Assembly: GCA_020161855.1 (NCBI GenBank)
Contig: JAIUNJ010000001.1
Span: 62,001-126,000 of the forward strand
Reading direction: 5' to 3'
Length of the DNA stretch: 64,000 nucleotides
DNA from: Pseudomonadota bacterium
Lineage (GTDB): Bacteria; Pseudomonadota; Alphaproteobacteria; Rhizobiales; Aestuariivirgaceae
The notes below the pieces were generated by a model. That model did not search any database and was not told the origin of the DNA. It saw only the letters and a program-made list of their open reading frames with translations. Below, one piece after another: positions 7,779 to 15,508 of the stretch (within the stretch, counting starts at the first letter, position 1; each line of letters starts with the position of its first letter). The position numbers and the translations under genes were made by a program.

Positions 7779-8294
7779 CTAATCCTTCTTCTCGACCACA
7801 ATATGCGGCCATCGGCGCTGCAGGCGCGCGGCCCACGTCTCATAAGGCCAAGGGATGACTTCGTTGTCGAAGAAGGCCTGCGCCTTGCCATCGCGGTCAT
7901 AGAGCCGCACCAGATCGTCCTGCTCGTCGCGTTGCGCGATGAGAATCCGGCCGATCTTTCCCGGGTGGATGCGTCCCTCATTGTTGCCGGTTACGCCGAA
8001 GCGGTTTTGCCACCAGACGAGATCGCCGGTCTCAGGATCAAGGCGGCTGCCGCGCCGGGGATTGCCGAGAAGCTGGCCTCCGGCTCCCAGCGCAAAGATC
8101 ACGCCCATCCACTTGGCGACAGGCACCAGCCAGGGGGCGCATTCGCCTGAATCATTGCAGTTCTGCGCCGGATCAACCAGCGAACCCGTGACGGCAAATG
8201 CCATCCCGACGAGAAAGAGCAGCCAGATACGATAGTCCGTGCGCGTGCTGCGCTCATAATGCGGGATGTCGTCACTGGCGGGCGTCGCTGTCAT
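7779..8294 (-). CDS. Small membrane protein of unknown function
   Basis: A 171-residue protein with two predicted membrane helices (residues about 23-41, YRIWLLFLVGMAFAVTGSLV, and about 60-78, WMGVIFALGAGGQLLG) separated by a short loop containing two cysteines (NCNDSGEC) that could form a disulfide if periplasmic. The C-terminal ~90 residues form a soluble domain that reads like a beta-rich, PH-like bacterial membrane-associated fold (DLVWWQNRFGV, GKIGRILIAQRDEQDDLVRLYDRDGKAQAFF). I do not recognise the family. It is convergent with the HxlR regulator (39-bp gap) and has no obvious operon partner. The open frame, length and codon use look genuine. Confidence 0.65.
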   Translation of the reverse strand: MTATPASDDIPHYERSTRTDYRIWLLFLVGMAFAVTGSLVDPAQNCNDSGECAPWLVPVAKWMGVIFALGAGGQLLGNPRRGSRLDPETGDLVWWQNRFGVTGNNEGRIHPGKIGRILIAQRDEQDDLVRLYDRDGKAQAFFDNEVIPWPYETWAARLQRRWPHIVVEKKD

Positions 8295-8585
8295 CGGCAG
8301 AACAATCTAGGCGCCGGGACGAAACCGCGGGTTTCCTGTGCCGGGCCGCGTCGCATGACGGTTAGCAGTGCCTTAAGATGCAGGGGCCTCTTTCATTCAA
8401 TTTTAGGGAATTTGCGGGATTATGCGCCTGTGTAAGTTCGTGTGTGGCGTACCCGTGCGTTTCCGATTTCGACCTGGACAAACAGCCCGAATGATCCGGG
8501 CTCTTCCTGACGGCCAGCGCAGCGGCATGCCCCGCTGCCGGCCGCGGCGACGTTCATTCTCCGCTTCCAGAAGCCTCACTGCGTG
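8295..8585. other. Intergenic region before sulfotransferase
   Basis: About 290 bp without a supported gene, between two divergent genes. It holds two small hairpins: AGCCCG/CGGGCT (8484-8502) and GCAGCGG/CCGCTGC (8519-8538). These could be leader structures of the sulfotransferase mRNA. There is no tRNA-like fold and no recognised riboswitch. Confidence 0.35.
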
Positions 8586-9713
8586 ATGGCCGCCATGACA
8601 GCGACCACGGCGGCCGCACAGCCGCAATTCAAGGTGCCGCGCTGGAGCCAGGCGCTGGGCGGATTTGTCAGCCGTCACAGAAGCCTGATGCTCCGGCTGG
8701 CGCGTGCTGAGTCGAATGCCCTGCAGGATCACCTGAGTCTCCATCCCGTGCAGGCCCCGGTCTATCTCTGCGGCCTGCCGCGGGCCGGCACGACAATCCT
8801 GCTCGAAGCGCTTTCGATGCATGCCGATGTCGGCACCCATCGCTACAGCGACTATCCCTTCGTGCACCTGCCCTATTGGTGGTCGAGGCTTGCGGGCCAC
8901 ATGCCCAAGAGCGATGCGCCACCGATCGAACGGGCTCATGGCGACCGCATCCTTGTGACACCGCAATCACCGGAAGCCCTGGAGGAATCTCTCTGGATGA
9001 GCTTCTTCGGCCATCTCCATGATGCCGAGCAGGTGCAGATTCTCGACAGCTTTGCCAAGAACCCGGACTTCGAAGCACACTACCGGGCCCATGTGGGCAA
9101 GCTGCTGCTGGCGCGCGGCAAGCGCCGCTATGTCTGCAAGAGCAGCTACAACATCGCGCGCATGCTCTATCTCCGGAAGATCTTTCCAGATGCCCGCTTC
9201 GTGGTCGCGGTGCGCGAACCGGCTGCCCATGTGCAGTCGCTGATGCGCCAGCATGCGCGCTTCACGAGCGCACTGACAGAGAATGTGCGGGACCGCGAAC
9301 ACATGAAGCGGATCGGCCAGTTTGCCTTCGGGCCGGACCGTTCACCCATCAATGTCGGCTTCTCGCGCGACATCGTCAGCCTGTGGGCCAAGGGCGAAGA
9401 GGTGCGGGGCTGGGCCCGCTACTGGGCCCGCATCCATGGCTTCGTGCTGCGCCAGATGCAGGTCACGCGGCAGTATGATGGTGCGGGCATGATCCTGCGC
9501 TACGAGGATTTCTGTGCCGACCCCGAAACACAGCTGCGCAACGTGATGGACCATGCCGGGTTGCCCGCGACCGACACGTTCATTCGCGCCTTTGCCACGC
9601 GGGTTTCAACGCCGCGCGGCTATGAGGCCAGTTTCAGTGATGCCGAAAGGGCGATCATCGCCAAGGAGACAGGCGAGATCGCGAAGCTCCTGGGCTACGA
9701 AGCTCAGACCTGA
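8586..9713 (+). CDS. PAPS-dependent sulfotransferase family protein
   Basis: A protein of about 375 residues in the Sulfotransfer_3 superfamily, transferring sulfate from PAPS to a carbohydrate, lipid or protein acceptor. The 5'-phosphosulfate loop is GLPRAGTTILLEAL at residues about 64-77, and the 3'-phosphate motif is the FVVAVREPAAHVQSLMRQH segment near 205-225. A C-terminal region (MILRYEDFCADPETQLRNVMDHAGL) matches the family pattern of acceptor-side helices. The start is ambiguous among GTG 8583, ATG 8586 and ATG 8595; no strong ribosome-binding site decides. Its stop lies inside the end of the convergent nfu gene (10-bp overlap). The acceptor cannot be inferred from context. Confidence 0.85.
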   Translation: MAAMTATTAAAQPQFKVPRWSQALGGFVSRHRSLMLRLARAESNALQDHLSLHPVQAPVYLCGLPRAGTTILLEALSMHADVGTHRYSDYPFVHLPYWWSRLAGHMPKSDAPPIERAHGDRILVTPQSPEALEESLWMSFFGHLHDAEQVQILDSFAKNPDFEAHYRAHVGKLLLARGKRRYVCKSSYNIARMLYLRKIFPDARFVVAVREPAAHVQSLMRQHARFTSALTENVRDREHMKRIGQFAFGPDRSPINVGFSRDIVSLWAKGEEVRGWARYWARIHGFVLRQMQVTRQYDGAGMILRYEDFCADPETQLRNVMDHAGLPATDTFIRAFATRVSTPRGYEASFSDAERAIIAKETGEIAKLLGYEAQT

Positions 9714-10264
9714 CGCACTTCCGCCACGGCAGGCACAAAGTGGCGCAGAAGGTTCTCGATGCCGTGCTTGAGCGTTGCCGTCGATGACGGGCAGCCGGCG
9801 CAGGATCCCTTCATGTTCAGGTAAACGACGCCTTCCTTGAAACCCTTGAAGGTGATGTCGCCACCATCCTGGGCCACGGCGGGACGCACGCGGCTTTCCA
9901 GCAGGTCCTTGATGGTCTTGACGGTATCGCGGTGCTCTTCCTCGAAGAACTCACCATCGCCCTCGGGGATCTCTTCGGCGTCCTCGGAGACGACCGGCGC
10001 GCCCGACAGGTAGTGATCCATGATGGCGCCGAGAATGGCGGGCTTGAGCTGCTGCCATTCCACGCCATTGCGGCTCACGGTCACGAAATCATGGCCGAGG
10101 AACACGCCCGAAACGCCCTTGATGCCGAAAAGCTTGGCGGCGAGCGGCGACTCGTCAGCCTCGTCGGCACTGCGAAAATCGCGCGTTCCACCGGGCAGCA
10201 CGGGCTTGCCGGGGATGAATTTCAGGGTGGCCGGGTTCGGTGTGGCTTCAGTCTGGATAAACAT
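9704..10264 (-). CDS. Nfu-type Fe-S cluster carrier protein
   Basis: A 186-residue protein with an N-terminal Nfu domain (MFIQTEATPNPATLKFIPG to about residue 95) and a C-terminal NifU-like domain carrying the cluster-binding CAGC within MKGSCAGCPSSTATLKHGIENLL (cysteines near 154 and 157). Proteins of this architecture (mitochondrial NFU1 type) receive Fe-S clusters and hand them to enzymes such as lipoyl synthase and aconitase. AGAGGA lies just upstream of the ATG. It is transcribed toward the sulfotransferase gene and the two overlap tail to tail by 10 bp, so there is no room for a terminator between them. No other Fe-S assembly genes are nearby. Confidence 0.92.
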   Translation of the reverse strand: MFIQTEATPNPATLKFIPGKPVLPGGTRDFRSADEADESPLAAKLFGIKGVSGVFLGHDFVTVSRNGVEWQQLKPAILGAIMDHYLSGAPVVSEDAEEIPEGDGEFFEEEHRDTVKTIKDLLESRVRPAVAQDGGDITFKGFKEGVVYLNMKGSCAGCPSSTATLKHGIENLLRHFVPAVAEVRQV

Positions 10265-10486
10265 GTGTGTCCTCTGCTGGCAGATATAGAGCAGTTTGGA
10301 ATGATTTTAAAGTGAAACCCGCTCCACCCCTCCCTGTTGGTGCACCTAAAAGTTGTTCCATCATGCCATTTTCCCGCAAGTCTGATCCTGTTAGATTCAG
10401 GCACTGGTTGTTTGTGATTCGGTGTTTCGCGTGAGGTCCGGGGGCGCGGCAATCTCCGGCAGTTTCGCATTCTGGGGGAAGAAGCG

Positions 10487-11893
10487 ATGGCAAGAGTATT
10501 CGGGCGCGGCGCCATCTATGGCAGCAGAACGCGGTCCCTTTATATTGGCTGTTCAGTCTTTGCCTATGTCTATGTGGCGGTGACCGCCCAGGGCTTCGCG
10601 CAGGAAGCGCCCAGCAACGAACAGCTTTACCAGATGATTCTGGAACTGCAGCGCAACCAGAAGAAGCTCGAAACGCAGTTGTCGGCCTCGCGGAAGGAGA
10701 CATCCAGGGTCAGGCAGGAACTTTCCGCCCTCCGCGCCCGCGGCGAGGCCACGGACGAGCAGCTTGCAGCCCTCGCCGACCGCAGCCTGCAGGGGCCTGG
10801 GGGCCCCATGGAAGACGAAGCACCTGAAAGCCAGCTCGCCGTTGCCTCCCCCAATGTGCGGGTGGGCTTCGGTGGCGGCTACAGTGGCGGCGGCTATGGC
10901 TACTCGGAAGGCTCGCTTGCCATGCCGCTCGGCGAGAAGACCGGCGTGCAGATCGATTCTGCCGGTGGCTTCAGCGAACATGGTGGCTTTGCCGGAGCGG
11001 CAGCCCATCTCTTCCGCCGCAATCCGCAAAAGGGTGCTGTCGGTCTTTATGGCAGTTATCTCTATGGCAATGGCGTTGACGGTTCGGCCAGCGAGGCCGT
11101 GGAAGGAATCCAGCAAGCCAAGCTTGCCGGTGAGGCCCAGGTCTATTGGGAGCGCGTGAGCCTGCTTGGCATCGCGGGCGCCGAATGGAACAACCTCGAC
11201 GACAAGGCAAAGTTCTTCGCCGATGGCCGGCTGGCCTGGTACGCAGACGACAACTTCAAGCTCAACTTCGGCTACGCCTACAACAACGCCATGTTGTCCA
11301 GCCGCAACCAGATCGTGGGCGGGGCCGAATACATGATCCCGTTCAAGACAGGAACGGCGGCCTCCTTCTTTGGTGACGTTGCCGTGGGCCTCGACGGCGA
11401 TGATGACTTCTCCTTCGTCGCCGGCATGCGTTTCAACTTCGGCACTGGCAACAAGTCGCTGATCCGGCGTGACCGCGAAGACTACATGCCGAGTTACATC
11501 GGGCGTGACGCCGGCAATCTCGTGCGGGCCACAGACAAGCTGGCTGATGGCGTCTTGAGCGATGGCGGCAGCCTGCCCGGAGCGCCTGGCAGTCCAGGTG
11601 CGCCTGGTAGCCCAGGTTCACCCGGTGCTCTTGGTCCGATCGGACCGGCAGGCCCACCTGGTTCGCCAGGCAGCGATGGTGCCGATGGCACGCCCGGGAC
11701 TCCGGGGGCTCCGGGCCCGCTCGGCCCATCGGGCCCACCTGGACCAATTGGTCCCACAGGCCCCACAGGTCCTAGCGGTCCGCCCGGCGCTGACGGAGGA
11801 GATGGTCCACCAGGGGCTCCGGGTCCTAGCGGTCCGGCTGGCCCTAGCGGGCCACCAGGCCCGCCCGGGCCAGCAGGACCTCCGGGACCATAA
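10487..11893 (+). CDS. Outer-membrane barrel protein with C-terminal collagen-like tail
   Basis: A 468-residue exported protein. Residues 1 to about 39 form a signal peptide ([23 protein letters not shown]). Residues about 43-100 are a charged coiled coil ([20 protein letters not shown] and following). Residues about 120-328 alternate Gly and aromatic residues in beta-strand style ([43 protein letters not shown]), typical of an outer-membrane barrel. Residues 365-468 are 34 uninterrupted Gly-X-Y triplets plus a final GP, including seven GPP, ending exactly at the stop codon. Codons vary between repeats, so the pattern is kept at protein level. GGGGGAAG precedes the ATG. Likely a surface or envelope structural protein; trimerisation through the collagen tail is inference. 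I know no named relative. Confidence 0.8.
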   Translation: MARVFGRGAIYGSRTRSLYIGCSVFAYVYVAVTAQGFAQEAPSNEQLYQMILELQRNQKKLETQLSASRKETSRVRQELSALRARGEATDEQLAALADRSLQGPGGPMEDEAPESQLAVASPNVRVGFGGGYSGGGYGYSEGSLAMPLGEKTGVQIDSAGGFSEHGGFAGAAAHLFRRNPQKGAVGLYGSYLYGNGVDGSASEAVEGIQQAKLAGEAQVYWERVSLLGIAGAEWNNLDDKAKFFADGRLAWYADDNFKLNFGYAYNNAMLSSRNQIVGGAEYMIPFKTGTAASFFGDVAVGLDGDDDFSFVAGMRFNFGTGNKSLIRRDREDYMPSYIGRDAGNLVRATDKLADGVLSDGGSLPGAPGSPGAPGSPGSPGALGPIGPAGPPGSPGSDGADGTPGTPGAPGPLGPSGPPGPIGPTGPTGPSGPPGADGGDGPPGAPGPSGPAGPSGPPGPPGPAGPPGP

Positions 11894-11905
11894 TCTATCA
11901 TGATC

Positions 11906-11936
11906 GCGGCCTTGCCGGCCATCCCGGCAAGGCCGC
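11906..11936 (+). terminator. Strong stem-loop after collagen-tailed gene
   Basis: GCGGCCTTGCCGG (11906-11918) and CCGGCAAGGCCGC (11924-11936) form a perfect 13-bp stem with a 5-base loop, starting 12 bp after the stop codon. There is no T-run after it, so termination may be inefficient or the structure may instead protect the mRNA end. Confidence 0.6.
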
Positions 11937-12017
11937 TGTGGTGGCAAGTGGAGCGCCGCTCTTGCCCGAGGCGGCGGATTTTGCAGAGATGATGTCTGTG
12001 CCAAGATGTGAGTCTTC

Positions 12018-12821
12018 ATGAAACCGCCCCGTCTCGACTGCATGATCCAGGCGACCGATCCGCCGCAGCTGGTGCCAGCAGCGGGTGAGCGCGACTGGAT
12101 GGACGCCACCAACAATCATTTCGCCTATCGCTGCACGCCACTCAGCATCGCCAATGCCAGCGGCTGGGAACTGCTCAACCCGCATGACGTCACGGTCATC
12201 TGGACCGGCTTCAACAGCACCGATGACATCATCATCCGGGTCGAGGAACCGAATGTCCGGCATCGTTTCATTTCATCGACCTTCGGCCACGGCATCGTGA
12301 CCTTTCATCCGGGCTACGTGTTCCGCACCGATCCGGGCTGGATGGTCTGGGCGCGCGGCTCGCCCAACCGCATCAAGGACGGCATCCATCCGCTCGATGG
12401 CCTCGTCGAGACCAACTGGCTGCCCTTCAGCTTCACGATGAACTGGAAATTCACGCGGCCGGGTGCGGTGCGTTTCGTGAAGGGCGAACCCTTCTGCTTC
12501 ATTACCATGGTGCCGAGCGTCACCATTGAAAGCGTGAAGCCGGTCATCCGCCCGATGCAGGAAGACCCGGAGTTCCACAAGGAATACAAATTGTGGAGCA
12601 GCGAGCGGAACAAGTTCAATGCCGCTCTCAAGCTCGGCGATGAACTCACCGTCGAGCAGAAGTGGCAGAAGGATTATCTCAAGGGTGTCTCGACATCGGG
12701 GAAATCCAAAGCCGACGAGAACCACCGCGTGAAGCGGTCACTGCAATGCCCTGTGCACGGCCATGAGCTGCAAGCGCCGGAGAAAGAACCCGCGCCAGAG
12801 TCCAAAGAGCAGGACAGCTAG
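12018..12821 (+). CDS. DUF6065-like protein
   Basis: A 267-residue protein without signal peptide or membrane helices. Segments such as [37 protein letters not shown] and [17 protein letters not shown], with the phrase [14 protein letters not shown], match my recollection of the DUF6065 family, whose function is not known. The last 70 residues are charged and probably disordered ([13 protein letters not shown] to the end). Its stop overlaps that of convergent trpS by 4 bp. The start at 12018 is the first ATG of the frame; no strong ribosome-binding site supports it. Relatives I remember are often near glycan, sulfotransferase or surface genes, and a sulfotransferase is 2.3 kb away, but no functional link can be shown. 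Confidence 0.65.
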   Translation: MKPPRLDCMIQATDPPQLVPAAGERDWMDATNNHFAYRCTPLSIANASGWELLNPHDVTVIWTGFNSTDDIIIRVEEPNVRHRFISSTFGHGIVTFHPGYVFRTDPGWMVWARGSPNRIKDGIHPLDGLVETNWLPFSFTMNWKFTRPGAVRFVKGEPFCFITMVPSVTIESVKPVIRPMQEDPEFHKEYKLWSSERNKFNAALKLGDELTVEQKWQKDYLKGVSTSGKSKADENHRVKRSLQCPVHGHELQAPEKEPAPESKEQDS

Positions 12822-13840
12822 CCCACGACGAAGCCGACGATCTTGCGTGCTTCCTTGACAATCGGTGCTGCAATAGCGCGCGCCCTGTTTGCGCCGTCAT
12901 TCAGCACGCCTTCGACATAGCCCGGATCAGCGAGCAGGCGGTTCATTTCAACGGCGATGGGCGCAAGCTTGGCCACCGACAGATCGGCCAAGGCGTTCTT
13001 GAAACTGGAGAACTGCCCACCGCCGAACTGCTTCAGCACGGCATCAGCCTCCATCCCGGCAAGCGCTGCATAGATGCCGACAAGATTATCGGCCTCGGGC
13101 CTGCCTTCCAGCCCTTCCCGGTCTGAAGGCAATCCATCGGCATCAGTCTTGGCCTTGCGGATCTTCTTGGCAATGTCGTCGGCGGAGTCCGTCAGGTTGA
13201 TGCGCGACAGATCGGACGGATCCGATTTTGACATCTTCTTGGTGCCGTCACGGAGCGACATTACGCGCGTGGCCGGGCCCATGATCACCGGCTCGGTGAT
13301 GGGGAAGAAATCGACGCCGAAGTCGTTGTTGAACTTGATGGCGATGTCGCGGCACAGTTCGAGATGCTGCTTCTGGTCTTCACCGACCGGCACATGAGTG
13401 GCGTGATAGGCCAGGATGTCGGCTGCCATCAACACGGGATAGTCATAGAGTCCGACCGAAGCATTCTCACGGTCCTTGCCGGCCTTCTCCTTGAACTGGG
13501 TCATGCGATTGAGCCAGCCGAGGCGGGCCACGCAATTGAAGATCCAGGTCAGTTCGCCATGTTCCGCCACCTGCGACTGATTGAAGAGGATCGAGCGCTT
13601 GGGATTGATGCCCGCCGCCATATAGGCCGCCGCCACATTGCGTGTTGCCGTGTTGAGTTCCTTCGGGCCGCCCCAGACCGACATGGCCTGTGTGATGGCA
13701 TGCATGTCGACCACGCAATAGATGGTCTCGTGGCTGGCCTGCATCCGCACCCAGTTCAGCATGGCGCCGAGATAGTTGCCGAGATGGAGATTGCCGGTGG
13801 GCTGCATGCCCGAGAAGACGCGGGGCTTGAACTGGCTCAT
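12818..13840 (-). CDS. trpS: Tryptophanyl-tRNA synthetase
   Basis: Charges tRNA-Trp with tryptophan. The 340-residue class I synthetase shows the HIGH-type signature in [16 protein letters not shown] (residues about 11-26) and the KMSKS loop exactly as KMSKSDPSD near 203. The length is normal for the bacterial enzyme. It is the last gene of the minus-strand run mutS-glnD-murJ-trpS, 101 bp after murJ, an order common in Hyphomicrobiales. Its stop codon overlaps that of the convergent DUF6065-like gene by 4 bp. Confidence 0.97.
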   Translation of the reverse strand: MSQFKPRVFSGMQPTGNLHLGNYLGAMLNWVRMQASHETIYCVVDMHAITQAMSVWGGPKELNTATRNVAAAYMAAGINPKRSILFNQSQVAEHGELTWIFNCVARLGWLNRMTQFKEKAGKDRENASVGLYDYPVLMAADILAYHATHVPVGEDQKQHLELCRDIAIKFNNDFGVDFFPITEPVIMGPATRVMSLRDGTKKMSKSDPSDLSRINLTDSADDIAKKIRKAKTDADGLPSDREGLEGRPEADNLVGIYAALAGMEADAVLKQFGGGQFSSFKNALADLSVAKLAPIAVEMNRLLADPGYVEGVLNDGANRARAIAAPIVKEARKIVGFVVG

Positions 13841-13941
13841 GGTGTGGACCCTTGAAACGTGATGATTCCGGCTGGCCTTGGACAGCCAACCACGACGCGA
13901 GGCGCCTTATGCGCCGGGAACAGGGATTTGAAAAGGGCGCT

Positions 13942-15498
13942 CTAGCGCCCCAGCATGCGGCGGATTTCCGACAGCTTCAGCGCGCCGAAAACATGGGCCG
14001 AGAGGAAATAGGCGGCCACGCCCGCGGGGATGAGAATGGCCAGGCCCCACAGCGCCGCCTTGAAGCCTGCGAACGCGGCATAGTTTCCGGCAAGCAGCCA
14101 GCCGCCAGCACCAAGCACGGCCGACATCACCGCCACGGACGCCAGGATGCGCGGCAGGCGCTGGCGGAATCGAGGATCGGCAACATAGAAATCGCGGCGC
14201 AGGGCGATGAAGATCAGCAGCAGCGCATTGAGCCAGGCGGCAATGCTGGAGGCAAGCGCAATGCCGATGTGAGCCATGTAGCGCGACAGGATGAAGCTTG
14301 CGGCAATATTCACCGCCACTGAAACCATCGCCAGATACATCGGTGTCCTGGTGTCCTCGCGGGCGAAGAAACTGGGCTGGAAAATCTTGATCAGCGTGAA
14401 GGCCGGCAACCCGATGGCGAAGGCCGCGAGAGCCGGTGCCACGCTCAGGGTATCGGCGCGCGTGAAGGCGCCATGCTCATAGACCGTATGCAGGATCGGG
14501 CGCCCGATGATGATGAGAGCGGCGGTCGCGGGCAAGGTCAGGAACAGTGCAAACTCCAGCGCGCGGTTCTGGCTGTCGAGCGCACCCTGCCCGTCGTTGG
14601 CGCGCAGCTTGCGGGCAAGCGTCGGCAGCAGCACCACGCCGATCGCCACGCCGATGACACCGAGCGGCAACTGAAAGAGCCTGTCGGCATAGTAGAGGGC
14701 TGGTGCACCGCCGGCGAAGCCCGTCGCCAGCGCCGTGGCAACCGCCAGATTGATTTGCGTAACACCGCCCGAAATGAGGCCGGGCACCGAGAGACGGATT
14801 ACTTTGCGCACGTCTGCGGTCAGCCGCGGCACCGAAGGCGTGACCGGGGCACCCACGCGCCAGGCCGCATACATCACGAGGGCCAGTTGCGCCACGCCCG
14901 AAACCGAAATGGCCCAGGCCTGCAGACGGCCGGCAGCGGCGGAGTTGCCAAGCTCCAGCCACCAGCCGATCAGGATGAATGCAATCATCACGATATTGAG
15001 CAGGATGGGGGCCGCCGCCTGCGCCGTGAAGCGTCCCAGGCTGTTGAGGACACCGCCGAAGAGGGCGGTCAGCGACATGAAGCCGAGATAGGGAAAGCAG
15101 ATCTGAGTCAGTTCCGTGGCCAGCGCCAGCGTGGCGGGATCGTCGGTGAAGCCCGGCGCCAGCAGCGGCATGAGCCAGGGCATGAGCGCCATGGCGACAC
15201 CGCAGAAGAGCAGCATCCAGGTCGCCATCACCGACAGCATGTCGCGGGAGAAGGCAAAGGCTTCCTTCTGGCCTTCGCCTTCCACCTTGCGCGAGAAATG
15301 CGGCACGAAGGCGTTGTTGAAGGCGCCTTCGGCAAAAAGCGCGCGGAAGAGATTGGGCAGGCGCTGGGCCACCACGAAGGCTTCGGCAATCGGTCCCGTT
15401 CCGAACGTGAAGGCAATGAGCTGGTCGCGCACGAAACCCAGCACGCGGCTCAAGAGGGTGAAGCCACCCACCGTTGTTGCCGCCTTGAGAAGGGACAT
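13942..15498 (-). CDS. murJ: Lipid II flippase MurJ
   Basis: A 518-residue polytopic membrane protein of the MOP superfamily that moves lipid II across the inner membrane for peptidoglycan synthesis. It begins SLLKAATTVGGFTLLSRVLGFVRDQLIA, the conserved MurJ N-terminus, continues with FVVAQRLPNLFRALFAEGAFNNAFVP, and has about 14 hydrophobic helices. Functionally important arginines in the central cavity (R18, R24 region of the family) are present in SRVLGFVRD. It starts 10 bp after the glnD stop, so it is part of the mutS-glnD-murJ operon. Confidence 0.97.
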   Translation of the reverse strand: MSLLKAATTVGGFTLLSRVLGFVRDQLIAFTFGTGPIAEAFVVAQRLPNLFRALFAEGAFNNAFVPHFSRKVEGEGQKEAFAFSRDMLSVMATWMLLFCGVAMALMPWLMPLLAPGFTDDPATLALATELTQICFPYLGFMSLTALFGGVLNSLGRFTAQAAAPILLNIVMIAFILIGWWLELGNSAAAGRLQAWAISVSGVAQLALVMYAAWRVGAPVTPSVPRLTADVRKVIRLSVPGLISGGVTQINLAVATALATGFAGGAPALYYADRLFQLPLGVIGVAIGVVLLPTLARKLRANDGQGALDSQNRALEFALFLTLPATAALIIIGRPILHTVYEHGAFTRADTLSVAPALAAFAIGLPAFTLIKIFQPSFFAREDTRTPMYLAMVSVAVNIAASFILSRYMAHIGIALASSIAAWLNALLLIFIALRRDFYVADPRFRQRLPRILASVAVMSAVLGAGGWLLAGNYAAFAGFKAALWGLAILIPAGVAAYFLSAHVFGALKLSEIRRMLGR

Positions 15499-15508
15499 GA
15501 GCGCCTGC

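Noticed and set aside
11494-11922. A minus-strand frame that also reads as Gly-X-Y repeats ([10 protein letters not shown]...)
   Set aside because: It is the reverse complement of the collagen repeats: GGN-CCN codons read back as Gly/Pro codons. No signal peptide, ribosome-binding site or separate context.
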